A stretch of 64,000 nucleotides of DNA from Branchinecta lynchi (Eukaryota > Arthropoda > Branchiopoda > Anostraca > Branchinectidae): the NCBI GenBank assembly GCA_023053575.1, contig JAKZAP010000003.1, positions 7,106,561 through 7,170,560 of the forward strand, given 5' to 3'. The notes under the pieces are model-generated. The model saw only the letters and a list, made by a program, of their open reading frames with translations, did no database searches and was not told the DNA's origin. The translations under genes and the position numbers were made by a program. Position 1 is the stretch's first letter; the number at the start of each line of letters is the position of its first letter. Positions 34,734 through 47,065 of this stretch are shown in pieces.

Positions 34734-35108
34734 CACTGTCAGAAGTTTCATAAAAGATAGCGTATAACACTTTCAAGAATAACACCTTTTCACTTAGAAA
34801 TAAAATGTTATGACCAATTAAGTTTACACTATTTCGTGCCTAGATCTCCGACAACACCTTCAATTGGTAAAAAAGTAACGGGAACGAAAGAAACATAACA
34901 GATAACATCCCAACTGTTGAAACCGCGCATCCTTCTGTTGTCGTTATGTAACTTCTGACAGTGTAGTATGTTTACCTATTGAAGGTGTTGTCGGAGATCT
35001 AGGCACAAAATAGTATAAACTTAATTGGTCATAACACTTTATTTCTAAGTGAAAAGGTGTTATTCTTGAAAGTGTTATGCGCAATCTGTTATGAAATTTC
35101 GGACAGTG
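34734..35108. mobile_element. MITE-C copy 2, opposite orientation (375 bp)
   Basis: Ends are CACTGTCAGAAGTTTCATAA and TTCGGACAGTG. The central block 'accgcgcatccttctgttgt' is the reverse complement of the centre of copy 1, which shows that the whole element is inverted rather than only its arms. Confidence 0.88.
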
Positions 35109-35647
35109 TAGTTGACAATTTTCTTTGCAGGTACAAAGAGACAATATCAACTATCGAGTTCACCCCTTAATGGAAAAGCGTAGAACCTCCCCGTTTGTGA
35201 CAATGGGTTAATAAATTTCAGTAATGTTATAATTTCATTTCCAATATATTGATCATAGCTCGCGCCTCCATAGCTTCTGCTCCAGAACTATATTCGTTCT
35301 TCCACGATACATTTACGTTTGTAAATATGAAGTAATCCTACCTTGAAACCTCGTCTATGATTAGCTTTAGATTAGATTATATTTTTAGTTTTTTTTTTAG
35401 ATCAGATTATTTTATTGCTAAATTACACATAACCCATCATGATGGGTAACCGCCCCTGAGAAGACATAAATGCACTGGCACTGGGCGGTTACCACAAATT
35501 ACTTGAACTTAACTTAAAGAATAACTTAATTTCATTTCAACACTAATTCATCATTTTTTTCCATATAACACACACAAAAAAGAAAAAAAGAAGAAGAAAG
35601 AAAAATAAATAAATAAAGGTAATAAAAAAGAAATAATAACTTATACC
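35109..35647. other. No gene; short inverted repeat at about 35443-35492
   Basis: GGTAACCGCCC and GGGCGGTTACC face each other 28 bp apart. An A-rich block lies at 35570-35640. Nothing else was identified. Confidence 0.45.
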
Positions 35648-35838
35648 CAGTCCCGTGACAAGGAATTTTTGTCGGGGGGGGGGGGGGGTTGCCTTACGGG
35701 GGGGGTTGCCTGTGGGTCGGACAAAAAAGTACAAAAAAGACATAGATCAGAGGGAAAAGCCTGTAAAAACGACTATTGTTGTGTGTTTCGGGGGGGGGGG
35801 GTCAACCCCCTAACCCCCCCCCCCTGGATACGGCCTTG
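35648..35838 (+). mobile_element. hAT-1 copy b (191 bp) with perfect 8-bp duplication
   Basis: Starts CAGTCCCGTGACAAGG and ends CCTGGATACGGCCTTG. CTTATACC flanks both sides (35640-35647 and 35839-35846). G runs near 35675 and 35790 and C runs near 35815 match the other copies. Confidence 0.93.
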
Positions 35839-35901
35839 CTTATACCTTCATTCTCTGAATCGTGACTCTTCAACCCTCCAACAAAAATTTATTTACTTTT
35901 A

Positions 35902-36175
35902 AGGTTACCCTAGTTACACTGATCTTCGACAATTAATTAACTTTCTCTGCACTGACTATCGTTTGATCGAGCGGGACTGGCTAGTTTTTTGGTCATCTGT
36001 CTCTGCGGCGAAAATTTTATCATATTATATTTAAGTTTGGAGACATAAAATAACTTGAAACCTCGTCACCGAACGGCTTACCCTAGTTCAACTAACCTTT
36101 GAAAATTCATTCACTTTCTTTGCGCTGGCTATCGTTTCATCAAGCGGGACTGGCTAATTTTTTGGTCATTTGTTG
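35902..36175 (+). repeat. Direct duplication, period about 178 bp
   Basis: The block from 'accctagtt' through 'gagcgggactggctagtttt' (to 35995) recurs at about 36080-36175 with about a dozen changes. Confidence 0.85.
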
Positions 36176-36599
36176 TGAAATTCCAACAAATTAAGCAACA
36201 TCTGGACGACGGAAGACGAATTTCGTGGCCGATGGTTTGCCGATGAGAATTTGCTCAACAATTATCCTAATCAGAGGGTCTTAATGCAAGCACTGCTCAC
36301 ACAGGGATTAGCAACTTGTGTAGAAAGAGTTTTGCAAAACATTTAATAAAAAGCACATTTACCAATCCGTTCGGTTGACTGATTGATTGTTATTTTGGTC
36401 AAAGTCTTAGCTTAATTGATTACTGTTTTTGTTTAATAATAATAATATCAATAATATAAAGCAGCAGAAAAGGCTTTCGCCTCTAAATAGCTCATTTCTA
36501 CGTACATCCCAAAATTCTTCGGAAGTTTACTAAGATTTCTTCAAAAACACCAAGACACCCAAACACAACCCACCAACCAACATCTCTTACTATGACACC

Positions 36600-36875
36600 C
36601 TATTTCAGTTCTTCGAAGATTTCGGGGGCCTGTTAGTGTCGTTTTGTCATTTTCTGTTGTCATTGTGTTGTTTTATTCGTTCTCTTGACGCTAGCCATAC
36701 TTTGTATAGGGCTATGTTGCCCCATGTGTAAATAAGAGTATCAAAATTTATGTGTTACATGTTGTGTCTTCTTGTCTTTTTTTTTCTCTTTCTTTTCTTG
36801 TCTTTTCTTTCATACTCCATTTGTGACTTGTGTCTTAAAAATGGGAAATAAATTTCATTCATTCATTCATTCAAA
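36600..36875 (+). mobile_element. LINE-like 3' end with (ATTC)n tail
   Basis: A T/C-rich 3' untranslated stretch is followed by 'gggaaataaatttcattc' and four ATTC units. It is similar in layout to 30560-30716. No reverse transcriptase remnant is visible upstream. Confidence 0.45.
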
Positions 36876-37050
36876 AAAAAGTGTTACGTCACGTGTCGTT
36901 TAATTGCCCAGATCTACTCTCCTTTTACTTCACTATATTTGCAAACGCGTCATAAGTTATTATCTTTTTTTTTACACCGATGTCTGGAATCCCCTAGGTT
37001 CGGCGGCGATAATATTCTGAACGCAGAAAATGAAGTGAATCACTCTCGTT

Positions 37051-37104
37051 TTGCCGAATAACCAATAACGATTCAATTTGCCGAATAACCAGTAACGATT
37101 CAAC
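37051..37104. repeat. 27-bp direct duplication
   Basis: 'ttgccgaataaccaataacg' and the following bases are repeated once at a 27-bp offset with a single substitution. Confidence 0.9.
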
Positions 37105-37590
37105 TTCGACATTAAAAATGGACATGCAACCTCGGAGCCACAAAAGTTTCTGAAATATTAAAATGTCGATGACAAAGGTTGATATTTGTGTCAATTTTAG
37201 TATTCGCGTGTCCATTTGCAAGCCATTTTAGGACCATTTATTTCCAAAATCTGGACAAACAAGTTTATTTGGTAGACCTCACGAACCAAATGAAAGCCCA
37301 GGTGGAAACAAAACTTTTTCAACTACCGGTCTTCTTAGATTGGCTCGGGACAAGAGCAGTACAAGTAGCAGACCTAACGAGAAGAACAAGAAAACCAGCA
37401 AAACGGCCAAGCGGCCGAATAGGATTTCAAGTAAGTCAAAATTATGTATTATGGGATTTAAATCAAGTAAATGTTTGCAGTGTTGTAGTTATAGTTACTC
37501 TTTTGTCGTAAATTACATAGAAATGAAGTTACATAGAAAAAGGTTCTGACATCGAATTGTAAAGACTTCGGATATTTATTTTGTGAAGGA

Positions 37591-37880
37591 GCTCCGTCCT
37601 GGCCGAAAGAGGTAGCGCACCGAACTCCCAAGCGAAGGGTCGCCGGTTCAAGCCTAGGTAGTGCCGATTGTTCGGTTTAGAACGAGGGTTAGGGGCATAT
37701 TCCCCCCTAAGACAAGTCAAAAGTCCACCCAGCTTCAAATGGATACCTAGAGAAGCCTGGGGAAAAGCACGGGAAGCGTCGGATGATTTGCCCCCAACCA
37801 CCCATCGCACGCCCGGCCGAGGGCAAAGTATCAGGAGATCTGAACCTGCGCTACGCGAATTTGCTTGATAGTTGTCTCCA
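37591..37880 (+). mobile_element. tRNA-derived SINE
   Basis: The head carries an A box TGGCCGAAAGAGG (37600-37612) and a B box GGTTCAAGCC (37645-37654) spaced as in a tRNA promoter, but the arms do not fold into a full tRNA. The body contains 'cacccagcttcaaatggata' followed by 'cctggggaaaagcacgg', an arrangement I associate with SINE bodies of invertebrates. RNA polymerase III would transcribe it rightward. The 141-codon open frame on the minus strand across it is an artefact. Confidence 0.78.
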
Positions 37881-38924
37881 TTTTTCGACTGACTGCTTTT
37901 TAAATACCCCCTATGAATGACATTTCTTGTGCTGTACTGTTCCTTTCTTACCATCGAGCGTGCTCACCATATATCACCGCATCCTTGTCTTAAATGTGAA
38001 GAGAATTTATCTGTTATGACCTTTTTATGTTATATTTTCGCGAAATAACAGAAAATTTGCTTCGAAACATAACAGTTATAATAGATTCGTCTTTATAACA
38101 TTTAACATGAAGTTTAACGTTTAACACAAACATTTGAAAATATTACCATTTGTTACCGGTACCAGTTTTGGGAGATATATAATATTTGCATATGCATCTT
38201 TAGTGGTATTTTGAAGTTTTGACTGACAGCTAGTTTATGCCAGAAGCTACAAGTATTATGAAAATACTGATAGGTGAAGAAAGATTTTTAGTTTAATTGT
38301 TTAGTGTAACAGATATCCGTTATTTATAGTTTATTTTAAATATTTTCTCCCTGTTCCGATGGCAGTTGCTACTTTTAAAGATGAAGTGTTTTTTCGTTAA
38401 AGATTTTTGTTTAGTCAGACTAGAGATGAGTAAACTAATCAATCAAACGTCTGACAGTTCAATAGTTTGTAAAATTTTCTCAAGTTTCAGTGTGCGAGAA
38501 TAAATGAATATGAACCACAGAACTACATCTGAAGTGTCCAAAAAGAGAGTAACAAGATGCAGCAAAAAACAATCAACTTATTAATGTTAAGAACTCAAGA
38601 ACTTCAGTCAGCATAGTAAAGCTGGACGTACACAGACTTTATGGGTCACAACATTATCCAAAAGGCTTTCTACTCCAAACTCCGGGACTGAATTGCTCAC
38701 TTTAAAGACCGAAAGACACTGAAATGTGGAGGACATGAAGAACGTCCAGCACTTAAAGGCTTACTGAATGGCTTTTCGGGTCATTTCTTCGGCATGGTCA
38801 CCGATTTCCCGGATTTAAATTCAAACCCAGGAAAGCAAAAATACATCTAATCCATTGCTTCTGGTCGGGCAAAGCCTTCCTATTCTGTTAGTACGCTGTC
38901 TGTTATGAGCAGCAGTCAAGTCTG
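37881..38924. other. No recognisable feature
   Basis: AT-rich intronic sequence; nothing identified. Confidence 0.4.
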
Positions 38925-39235
38925 GTGGTTTGCAGCTCATGCGTCACAGCGAAAATTGAGAGCCGTGGGGGGGGGGGGGGGGGGGGGTCGAGCTGCGCTA
39001 CAGTGGTAGTGCAGGCAGGAAGATGATTGCGAAAGGAAAGTCACCACTAACTCACTAGACTGAAACCAATGGGATATTGCAGGCCTTCAGTTCTGCCTGA
39101 CTGTTTGTATCATTTGTTCGCGCCTCATGTGACACAGCGAAAATATGCTCCATTGGATGAAGAACCGAGCTACAGTGACAATACAGGAAAACCACTGCGA
39201 AAGAAAGGACATTCGGCCGGCTGAAGATGATACTG
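38925..39235 (+). repeat. Diverged direct duplication with a poly-G tract
   Basis: 'cgtcacagcgaaaa' ... 'gctacagtgg' ... 'gcgaaaggaaag' (38940-39045) recurs as 'gtgacacagcgaaaa' ... 'gctacagtga' ... 'gcgaaagaaagg' (39127-39210). A G run of about 20 interrupts the first copy near 38968. Confidence 0.65.
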
Positions 39236-41178
39236 CTTGTACAGAAAGAGGCTAATTTAATAGTCGTTTCGGCTTTAACAAAAGTGAAAATCGAACTGAA
39301 CGGAAGCACGAGCAGAGAGATTTCTGTCGGACAGGCATTGCGAAAACCTTTTCTGAGTATGACCAAGCCGAGTTAACGAACAACTGCGAAAGGGCGAACG
39401 AAACCAGAGGACGAAGTTGGTTCCTGACAAACAAGGAAGAAGTATAACCTTTCAGTTAGACTTTAACATAAATGACAAAATAATTCAATGGAAGCGCGAG
39501 CAATCACACATCAATGTCAGGTTTGCGTCGCAGCCGAGAGGTATATCTCCTGTCATTTCGAGATAACATCAAGAGACGTAGTGATTTGGACCCTTTTGGG
39601 AACATAGTAAATTAGCATTGAATAGTTGCGTTCGCGGCGCTAGGCCCAGCGGGTCTCCTCCTCCATGATTAATTGAGGAATGCTTTGTCGTTCTAATGCC
39701 GCGCTAATTCAAGCCGTTAACTAACGCATGATAACTGATTTCAGGCGGAGTTATTGATATTTACAGGACCCAAATCGATGAGTTGTAGATTCTTCCCGAT
39801 CGACAAAGCGTTTGCTTCGATACGTAATGGAATTTCTTACTTAAAAGCAATTTATTTTATTTTAAATACAAACATAGACAGAATTACGTACATACATGAG
39901 AACAGTGAACTTTTCAATCGTCAGTCAACATTTGTGTCATATAGCACTAAGCTCCTTGTCCAGGACACTACTATTGCCAAAAAACATCGGGGAGGGGGGG
40001 GGGGGGCTTCGTCATATTTCACATTTAATAAATAAAAATATACATTTAACAAATTAAGAAATCTACATTAATAAATACATAGCCTATAAATGAAGCTGGA
40101 AGTGATTATATATATTTCATATTGCTAAGTCTTGGAAGGAATCTAGGCAGCGATAAAGTTGGGCTCAAAATTTACTGTTTCTGCTCTGAACCATCTTTAT
40201 TCTATTTCTTGCTAACTCTAAGGTTTCTTTCTATCTAAGTGCCAAAAAGTATGAAAAAACTTCCCTTCCATCTAGTGATAACTCGCTAGTCTAGTTTTAA
40301 TTACAGTTGATAACTTCCAGTTGAGGATTCGAGAGTCACCAACTCAGTTTGTTAATCGCCTGATTCCATTGTCACTACTTTTGCCCGGTTCCGCGATGAC
40401 GGGAATTCAAAATTCCCTCCATAAGCATAACAGACTCTCTACGAATAATTAGCAACGGCAGATTTATGTTTTTCAAACGATAATGAAAACAGTTAATCCT
40501 TGCAAATGTTTTGAATGTCTTTGTGTCTGGATTGCATGAAATGCGTTACAATTTAAGCCTCATTGTCGGTTCGTACGAAGCAAAACATGAATCAGATTAC
40601 AACTCCCCACAAGAACAACGTAGGCCATGGGCTACGGCGCAGCAGTTAAGGGCGTATATGCAGAAAAAATAACAAACAAATAACAAAAAATTAGTTTGTT
40701 CTGAAAAAGCCAAATCAAATGCAGTCATCGGTAAATGACTTCACCTCAGAGCGAACCGCTTCCCTCCATTGCCGTTGTTGACCAATGTTTGCTGACCAAG
40801 TTGACAATATTGAAAAAAAAATTAGTCCAAGAATTCGGTAGCAGCACGAAGCAAGTCTAATTAGTCAGTTCCTTCTTTGTCAGTTAGTTTAACATTGCAA
40901 AATCGAGCAAGGTGAACAGGACTCGACGTCCCTCAACACTTAAAGGACCCCTCTTGATTATTCTGTCTTTACGATTATCCTTCGCTCCCTTCTGGAATTA
41001 TAAGGTTCTGAAATCCCCTCCTTCCGCCACTGCTTCCTTCTGTACCTACGACGCTTTAGTGCTTTTTCAGTCGAGCCGAGTTTTGTCAGTCACGCAACGT
41101 AAACCTGCAGCAAACTTCAAGATCCGCCGACAAACCGCTGCCACATAAGGACATGCGAAACTTAAAAGTATTGTTTTT
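39236..41178. other. No gene; partial repeats
   Basis: At 39440-39468 'cctttcagttagactttaac' resembles a reversed MITE-A end. A G run lies near 39982. At 40940-41040 'cttaaaggacccctct' to 'cttctggaatta' matches the left half of Rep-O (47640-47735 inverted). No credible exon was seen. Confidence 0.45.
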
Positions 41179-42584
41179 GGGATCCCAAAACGTAAGTGGA
41201 GGGATACCTATGACATCGCAAAAGTTGTCCGTCTGTCCGTCCGTCCGTCCGTCCGTCTGTAAGCACGATAACTCTCGAAGGGAATGAGATATTTTGATGA
41301 AACTTGGTGAGAAGGTTCGTTGGGTCGTCGGACCAGTCAAGTTCGTAGATGGGCTTTGTAGCTCTACATTTAGGGGTGGGGGAGGGGATTGAAATTAAGG
41401 GACAAACAAAATATTTTGAAACAGCTAATGTGATAGTCGAATATGGGGTAAGAAGACATGCTGAACACGATGGTGAAAACCATTTTGTCATCGGACAAGT
41501 AGTTCGCCCGGAATCCGGCCAAAACCGGAAAGTTTGTTGAAAGTAAAAGTTTTATTTGAAGTTGATTAGATGTTCGATTTAGGGGTAGGAAGACATACTG
41601 AAGACGATGGTGAAAATTATTTTCTCGACGGACAAGTATTTCGTCCGGAATCCGGCCCAAACCGGAAAGTTTGTTGAAAGTAAAAGTTTTATTTGAAACT
41701 GATTAGATGTTCGATTTAGAGGTAGGAAGACATGCTGAAGACGATGGTGAAAACTATTTTCTCGATGGACAAGTATTTCGCCCGGAATCCGGCCCAAACC
41801 GGAAAGTTTGTTGAAAGTAAAAGTTTTATTTGAAGTTGATTAAATGTTCGATTTAGAGGTAGGGAGACATGCTGAAGACGATGGTGAAAACTATTTTCTC
41901 GACGGACAAGTATTTCGACCGGAATCCGGCCCAAACCGGAAAGTTTGTCAAAATTAAAAGTTTAATTTGGAGTTGATTGGATGTTCGATTTAGGGCAAGA
42001 AGACATGCTGAACACTTATGTGAAAACAAGTTTCTACCCGGACATGTAGTTCGTCCGGAATCCGGCCAAAACCGGAAAACTGTTGGAAGTCAAAGTTTTA
42101 TTTCTAGTTGATTAGATAAGCGATTTAGGGGTAAGAAGAGATGCTGAGTCCCTGTGTGACAATCGTATTTTACCCGGACATATAGTTCGACCGGAATCCG
42201 GCTGGAATCGGAAAATTTGTTATAAGCTAAATTTCTATTTGAAGTTGATTAGATGTTCATTACTGGGGAAAGAAGATACCCTGATTTCGTCTTTGAGCTT
42301 TCTTTTTTCGCCGGACAAGTAGTTCTGGAGTTCGGCCGGAACCGGGAAATTGGCAGGACGTTTTCGTCAAAACAGATATGACTTATAGGGGTAAACACAC
42401 ATGCTGAATCCAAATCTGAACTTGGTTTTCTCAGGTGATTAGCTATTTGGCCTTAATCTGTTTCTGAATTTTAATTGTAAAAATGTTCAAGGAGTCTGGC
42501 GAAGACTGGATCTGGCTAAGACAAGACCCAGTTGTCTGGATCAGATATTGAATTTTTGGGATCCCATCGAAACCTTTGGTCTTG
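41179..42584 (+). mobile_element. Rep-E copy 2 (1.41 kb)
   Basis: Same ends, same (TCCG)n head and the same 137-bp units as copy 1, with only scattered substitutions and a shorter simple repeat. It is flanked by TTTTT (41174-41178) and TTTTA (42585-42589). The high similarity, including in the decayed units of the array, points to recent movement of one parental sequence. Confidence 0.9.
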
Positions 42585-42639
42585 TTTTATTAGGAAGACA
42601 TGGTAGAGCATGAGGTCTATTTCCTGTTTTAGACTTCTT

Positions 42640-42875
42640 TTATTTGATTGGTTGTTACCATTTTTTAACCAAGAATTGTTCAGTTTCAAATATTTTGCGT
42701 CCAGCCGCCTCTGAGAGCGGGAAGCCTGGATAGAGTTGACGAGTGCTAATAATAAGATCGCTAATTTCATGTGGAAAGTAATGGTATTTTTGGAAAACGG
42801 TATTTCTGACCATTTCAGCGTGAAAAGATAATTTCTAGTAAGAGTTGTGCTTTAAGGAAGAAGAAGAAGAAAATA
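42640..42875 (+). repeat. Rep-O interspersed repeat
   Basis: The right part ('atgtggaaagtaatggtatt' to 'aagagttgtgctttaa') matches 13180-13270 and the inverse of 47478-47570. Rep-O left-half sequence occurs on the far side of Rep-E copy 2, so the Rep-E insertion may have split a Rep-O copy. Confidence 0.65.
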
Positions 42876-42967
42876 AGAACAGTTACGTGCCTCCCTAGTC
42901 TTCCGCATGCTCCGCGAGAGGAGGTCAAATTATGTGTTTTGGCCTAGGGCGGAGAAATGTGTAAATC

Positions 42968-43190
42968 CAGCCCTGACCTGACTACTAGATTAGGATTCAA
43001 AGCCTAGGTTTCGATATGGTCTTAAGGGACCCCCACTGGCCTAAATACTAAATTATGATTCAAAGCCCAAGTTCAGATGTGGTCTATAAAGGACCCCTCG
43101 CACTATTTACACAACTTAATTTTAAAGTATTCGAATACTTTAAAACTAGGCTTTGCTTTCAACAAATAACCCACGGTTTTGGCTGTTCAA
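42968..43190 (+). repeat. 65-bp direct duplication followed by a Rep-F fragment
   Basis: 'tactagattaggattcaaag' ... 'gatatggtct' repeats as 'tactaaattatgattcaaag' ... 'gatgtggtct' at an offset of about 65 bp. From 43088, 'aggacccctcgcactattta' to 'cggttttggctgtt' matches the left end of Rep-F. Confidence 0.75.
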
Positions 43191-43999
43191 AAGCTTGGTT
43201 ACAAAAACAACAAAACTAGCGGGACACTCCATTACAGAAGGCTAATCGACGCTCAAGATACAGAAAATTTGCCAGAAGCATCCTGTCCTAGCTGGGGAAC
43301 TACCCAACCATCACCCTTTTGCTACCACCGGATCTGACTATGTACAGCGCAAAACGTGGCGAAACCACAACCCGAACACAGGTGCTTCAGAGTTTACTGA
43401 GGCATAGCCAAGGCTGCCGCACGAGACCAACTACCAGGTGGAAACTCCGGAAACCGCCATATAAATAAATAAGTCGCCCAGATGACACATATTAATTAAC
43501 TATATATACAATCCGAGGCGGCTTGACAAATGGTTACGGTGCGATTTAAAGCGTTGCGGTACTCTCTTACTATTATTAATTTTATTACCTATCATAATGT
43601 GCAAGTACACAAACATGCAGTATGAAAGATAAAGGAAAACCGAGTATTAATTTAAAATAAGAAATCTGGAACGATTCCCAATTATTACCGATTCTCCCTC
43701 AAAATCAGCTGGCATCGATACAAAAATCATCGGCAAAAAAAGCAAACCGTAAACAAGTTGTCAAGGTGTAATTCCGAAACAGTGAAAGACAGTTTTTGGA
43801 TACAATGATATTTGAGTAAATATAGCTTGTAAGACAGGCTGTTAATTTTTTCAGTGTTTCTGGTCCTACTTGCATTTAAAATTGCCAATGGGGCCCGGAG
43901 TAACGCTATTGCCAACCCTTAGGTTTCCGCCAAATGACACCTCTGCCCAAAATACACTTAGAGTATACAAAGTAAATAACATGGACGACAAAAACTACA
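43191..43999. other. No recognisable feature
   Basis: Nothing identified beyond AT-rich sequence. Confidence 0.4.
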
Positions 44000-44378
44000 T
44001 CATAACAGGGACCGATAAATTTCCTGTAATGACTGGCCATTCAGGGGGCTTGTCAATAAGAGATTTCTGATGCGCTCTTGACCGAGCGTCAGATAGTTCG
44101 AGAAATACCCACGGGGATAAAATACCCGACTATCCAGATAGACAAAATTTTTCGCAGCTGTTGTGCTGAACTAAGAATACTTCTCTGTAATTGAAGCTTA
44201 GGTACCTCGTGGCATGCTGGCAATTTTGTCTATCTGAGCAAGAGCGCCGATTCGGCCCAAGCGGAATTTTTGGAAACTAGGTGAGGCTCGGGCAACATAG
44301 CAACATAGAAGCATAGGAAGTGACAAGCCCCCTGAATGGCGAGTCATTAGAGGAAATGTATGGGTCCCTGATCATAAT
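44000..44378. mobile_element. Fold-back element with two nested inverted repeats
   Basis: 'ggccattcagggggcttgtc' at about 44036-44055 is mirrored at about 44318-44340, with 'cagggacc' outside it. Inside, AGATAGACAAAATT (about 44138) and AATTTTGTCTATCT (about 44222) form a second inverted pair. The outer arms span about 60 bp. Confidence 0.8.
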
Positions 44379-45384
44379 CAATTTACATGGGACTCATGGG
44401 AGAGTAACAATCCAAAAAATGAAGCAAAACAATACAAACAAAAAAACTCACTGGATTCTTTCAATGGACTGGATTGTTTGAAAAAGAAGGAAAGATTGTG
44501 GTATGGAAAGATTACTGCCAATTTTTAGTAGTTTTGAATTTTTTCCTTTATTTTTTCCTTCAACATTTCATTCGCGGAAGCCGACTTTGTTGTTCTGTTT
44601 TCTTAAGGACTAAACTAGTTTTCTGCTGTCAAAATTAGAGCCGGCATAGCACCTTTTACTTTACTATTTCACTTCACTGTATTTTTTTTATTTCTTTTAT
44701 TTACAACACTCGGCTTTCCAAAATGGAGGGTGAAATGTAACTTTTTTGTTTACTTTACTTGTTTATTGTATCTCTTCGTCATCTAAGGAAAAACTGAGGA
44801 AACTTATGGGTGACAGAAGGTAGCCGGGAAATCGAGATAATGCAGAATAACAGTGATTAAAAATATTAGCAAGAAATCGTGGTCCCTTGTCACATATTCT
44901 TACACCTCTCGACTAAAATACCCTTCTTCGCATTTCACTACACTAACAGACTCAGATAAAAATAACTATATTTCGTATTTTTCATAATCTTGGCTAAAGA
45001 CGACAGGATGGGTAACAAGGTGCTTTAATAATATCTGACTACGAAACGCACGGAAATCTGTGAAAAATCCGACGTTTGTGGTCTGTTGACAAAACGGAAG
45101 AGCATTAATTTGATATTTTCGACAAAATAAAATCAGCTTCCTTGAATGACATGTTGGTTTTGGGATATCACGATTTCAAAGGACATAAAACGCTTGTGAA
45201 ACGGGAAAAAAAAAATGTCCGCGAGGCACCCAAAAAGCATCCCTTTTTATCCTCATTAGAGCGTCAAACTGCAGACCGAGACTTCTTGGTTCGCCTCTCG
45301 ATGTCATGACCTCTTTTACTCTGCATGCAATTTGCCCGGATTACAGCTAAAAGGAGGAACTTGATCAAAGTAAGATTTTACAAA
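44379..45384. other. No recognisable feature
   Basis: Nothing identified. Confidence 0.4.
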
Positions 45385-45462
45385 AGTAAAGGACCCGACT
45401 GCCTGGATTAATAAGTTCAATGATTGTTAAATTTTCGGGATCCCATCAAAGTCTTTGATCTT
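45385..45462 (+). mobile_element. Rep-E right-end fragment
   Basis: 'attttcgggatcccatcaaa' followed by 'gatcttg' matches the last bases of Rep-E (TTTTTGGGATCCCATCGAAA...GGTCTTG). The body is absent or too diverged. Confidence 0.7.
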
Positions 45463-46606
45463 GTTATTTATTGTTTTAAATTCCCTCTTCCTCCTCTCAG
45501 TATGGCACCTACTCTTTCCATTTTTACTCTAGAAAAATCTTTATTACCAAAAACATCCCTTCGAAATTTCAGGTCTAAAGGACTAGAATTTCAATTTCGC
45601 CTATTCTGTAGGTCACACGGGGTCAATAACACCCCAATCAATCGTTCAGCCCAATATGTTTATTTCCAACAATGGGAACCGTTCTTCCTCAACCCCAGCA
45701 CAGATGGGTTGCTCAGTTTAGGGGCTGCTGAACTTTAATTGAGATAAGAAATCAAGGTCCCAGGCGAAGATGCAGTGGACTAAACATCATTGGATTTTGA
45801 AAAATGTGAAAATAAAATTTTAATTTGTTATGATGAAAGTGTAAGTGACGTTAAAGTAGGGTAAACTGTTAGTACTTTTGGTATTAACGTCAATGAGTTG
45901 GAGGTGGAGATGTAGCCACTGTTTTAGTTCAACCTAAAACAGGAAAAATGGAAAAAGAAGCTACGCGGGATTTAAAAAAAAAAAAAAAAAACATCATCCT
46001 GTGCTTTTTCGATTATGCATAGTCTCTTGATGACGATACATGAAAAAGTGTATATTTGCATTAATGAAACTAAAATAAATCTAAAATAATCTACAAATTC
46101 CGATTAAAGTCTATGCTTGAAAAATTGAAAAAGGGCAAATGAAATGAATTTCTGAAGTTTGAAGTTTTTCACATAACTATCGAAGCTATCACTGATGTGA
46201 GTTTGTGTAGAAAGAATAGGTGACGTTAAATTGTCAAGGAAAAGAATATTAGGATCGTGGGGGAGGCGTGCTAGAGCTTTAGGAGATAATCTCACGTGGT
46301 GCCCGAGCCACCAACATGTGTGCTGCCTCACGCATCGACGAGCTATCGATTTCCTGCTGTTTTTTAAGTCAATACAATGTTTTCAGTTGGCCTCGCTTAT
46401 ATCGATTTCTGAAGTTCGAGAATTGTTCTGACGAGTCTGAAAAGGTTAAGTGGAGAAACAAAAACTTCGGTTGTTGCCAGTGCTTTCGGGAACCCGTCAA
46501 TTTGCCTACTGAAATCAGCCAGAATTCCCATTTTTCCTACATTTCTCTCACCCGTCAGCAGGTCTATCGAACTACGTCACCACGCCCGCCCCCCTCCATT
46601 GGTTAT
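45463..46606. other. No supported gene
   Basis: A plus-strand open frame of 104 codons at 45424-45738 lacks a recognisable motif. An A run of about 18 lies near 45972. Confidence 0.35.
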
Positions 46607-46706
46607 GAGCGTAGCAGGCCCAGCAGACCTTAGGCTGTATGGCGTTAACCTTACTAAGGCAAGGTTAACGCCAAGGTTAACGCAGCAGGTTAACTACGCT
46701 CATGCC
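46607..46706. repeat. Small inverted repeat with AAGGTTAACG units
   Basis: ATGAGCGTAG and CTACGCTCAT bound about 80 bp in which 'ggttaac' is repeated four times. Confidence 0.7.
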
Positions 46707-47065
46707 ACAGACTGATACCTGCTATTAGTCAGCGAACAAATACCTCCAAACAATACCGGATCGATTACACCAGCAGCGATAACAGGCAGGAAATTCGAAA
46801 CTCACGTTATCCGGATTAGCTATCACTCAAAACAGCGCAATTCAAAAAGAGCGGAACTCGATTGTTTATGGATTTACAATGAAAGGCAAAAAGCGCATGC
46901 AACCCAATTGAGCAAATGACATCGGAATTCTCACAGGTACCGGTCACGTGGGAAATAAAAAATAACGCATCAGAATTACGGGCTAACCGATCAATGAATA
47001 AAATTTTACAGTTGCGGCCGACTAATTGCCCGTACGGAAAGTTCCCACCTGAAATCCAGACTAAC

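Noticed and set aside
37591..37665. A true tRNA gene
   Set aside because: A and B boxes are present, but acceptor and anticodon arms do not pair and a SINE body follows.
37529..37954. 141-codon minus-strand open frame
   Set aside because: It spans a SINE with A and B boxes on the other strand; the frame is explained by the SINE body.
45424..45738. 104-codon plus-strand open frame with a splice-acceptor-like 'cctcctctcag' near its start
   Set aside because: No recognisable motif and no partner exon. It begins inside a Rep-E end fragment.
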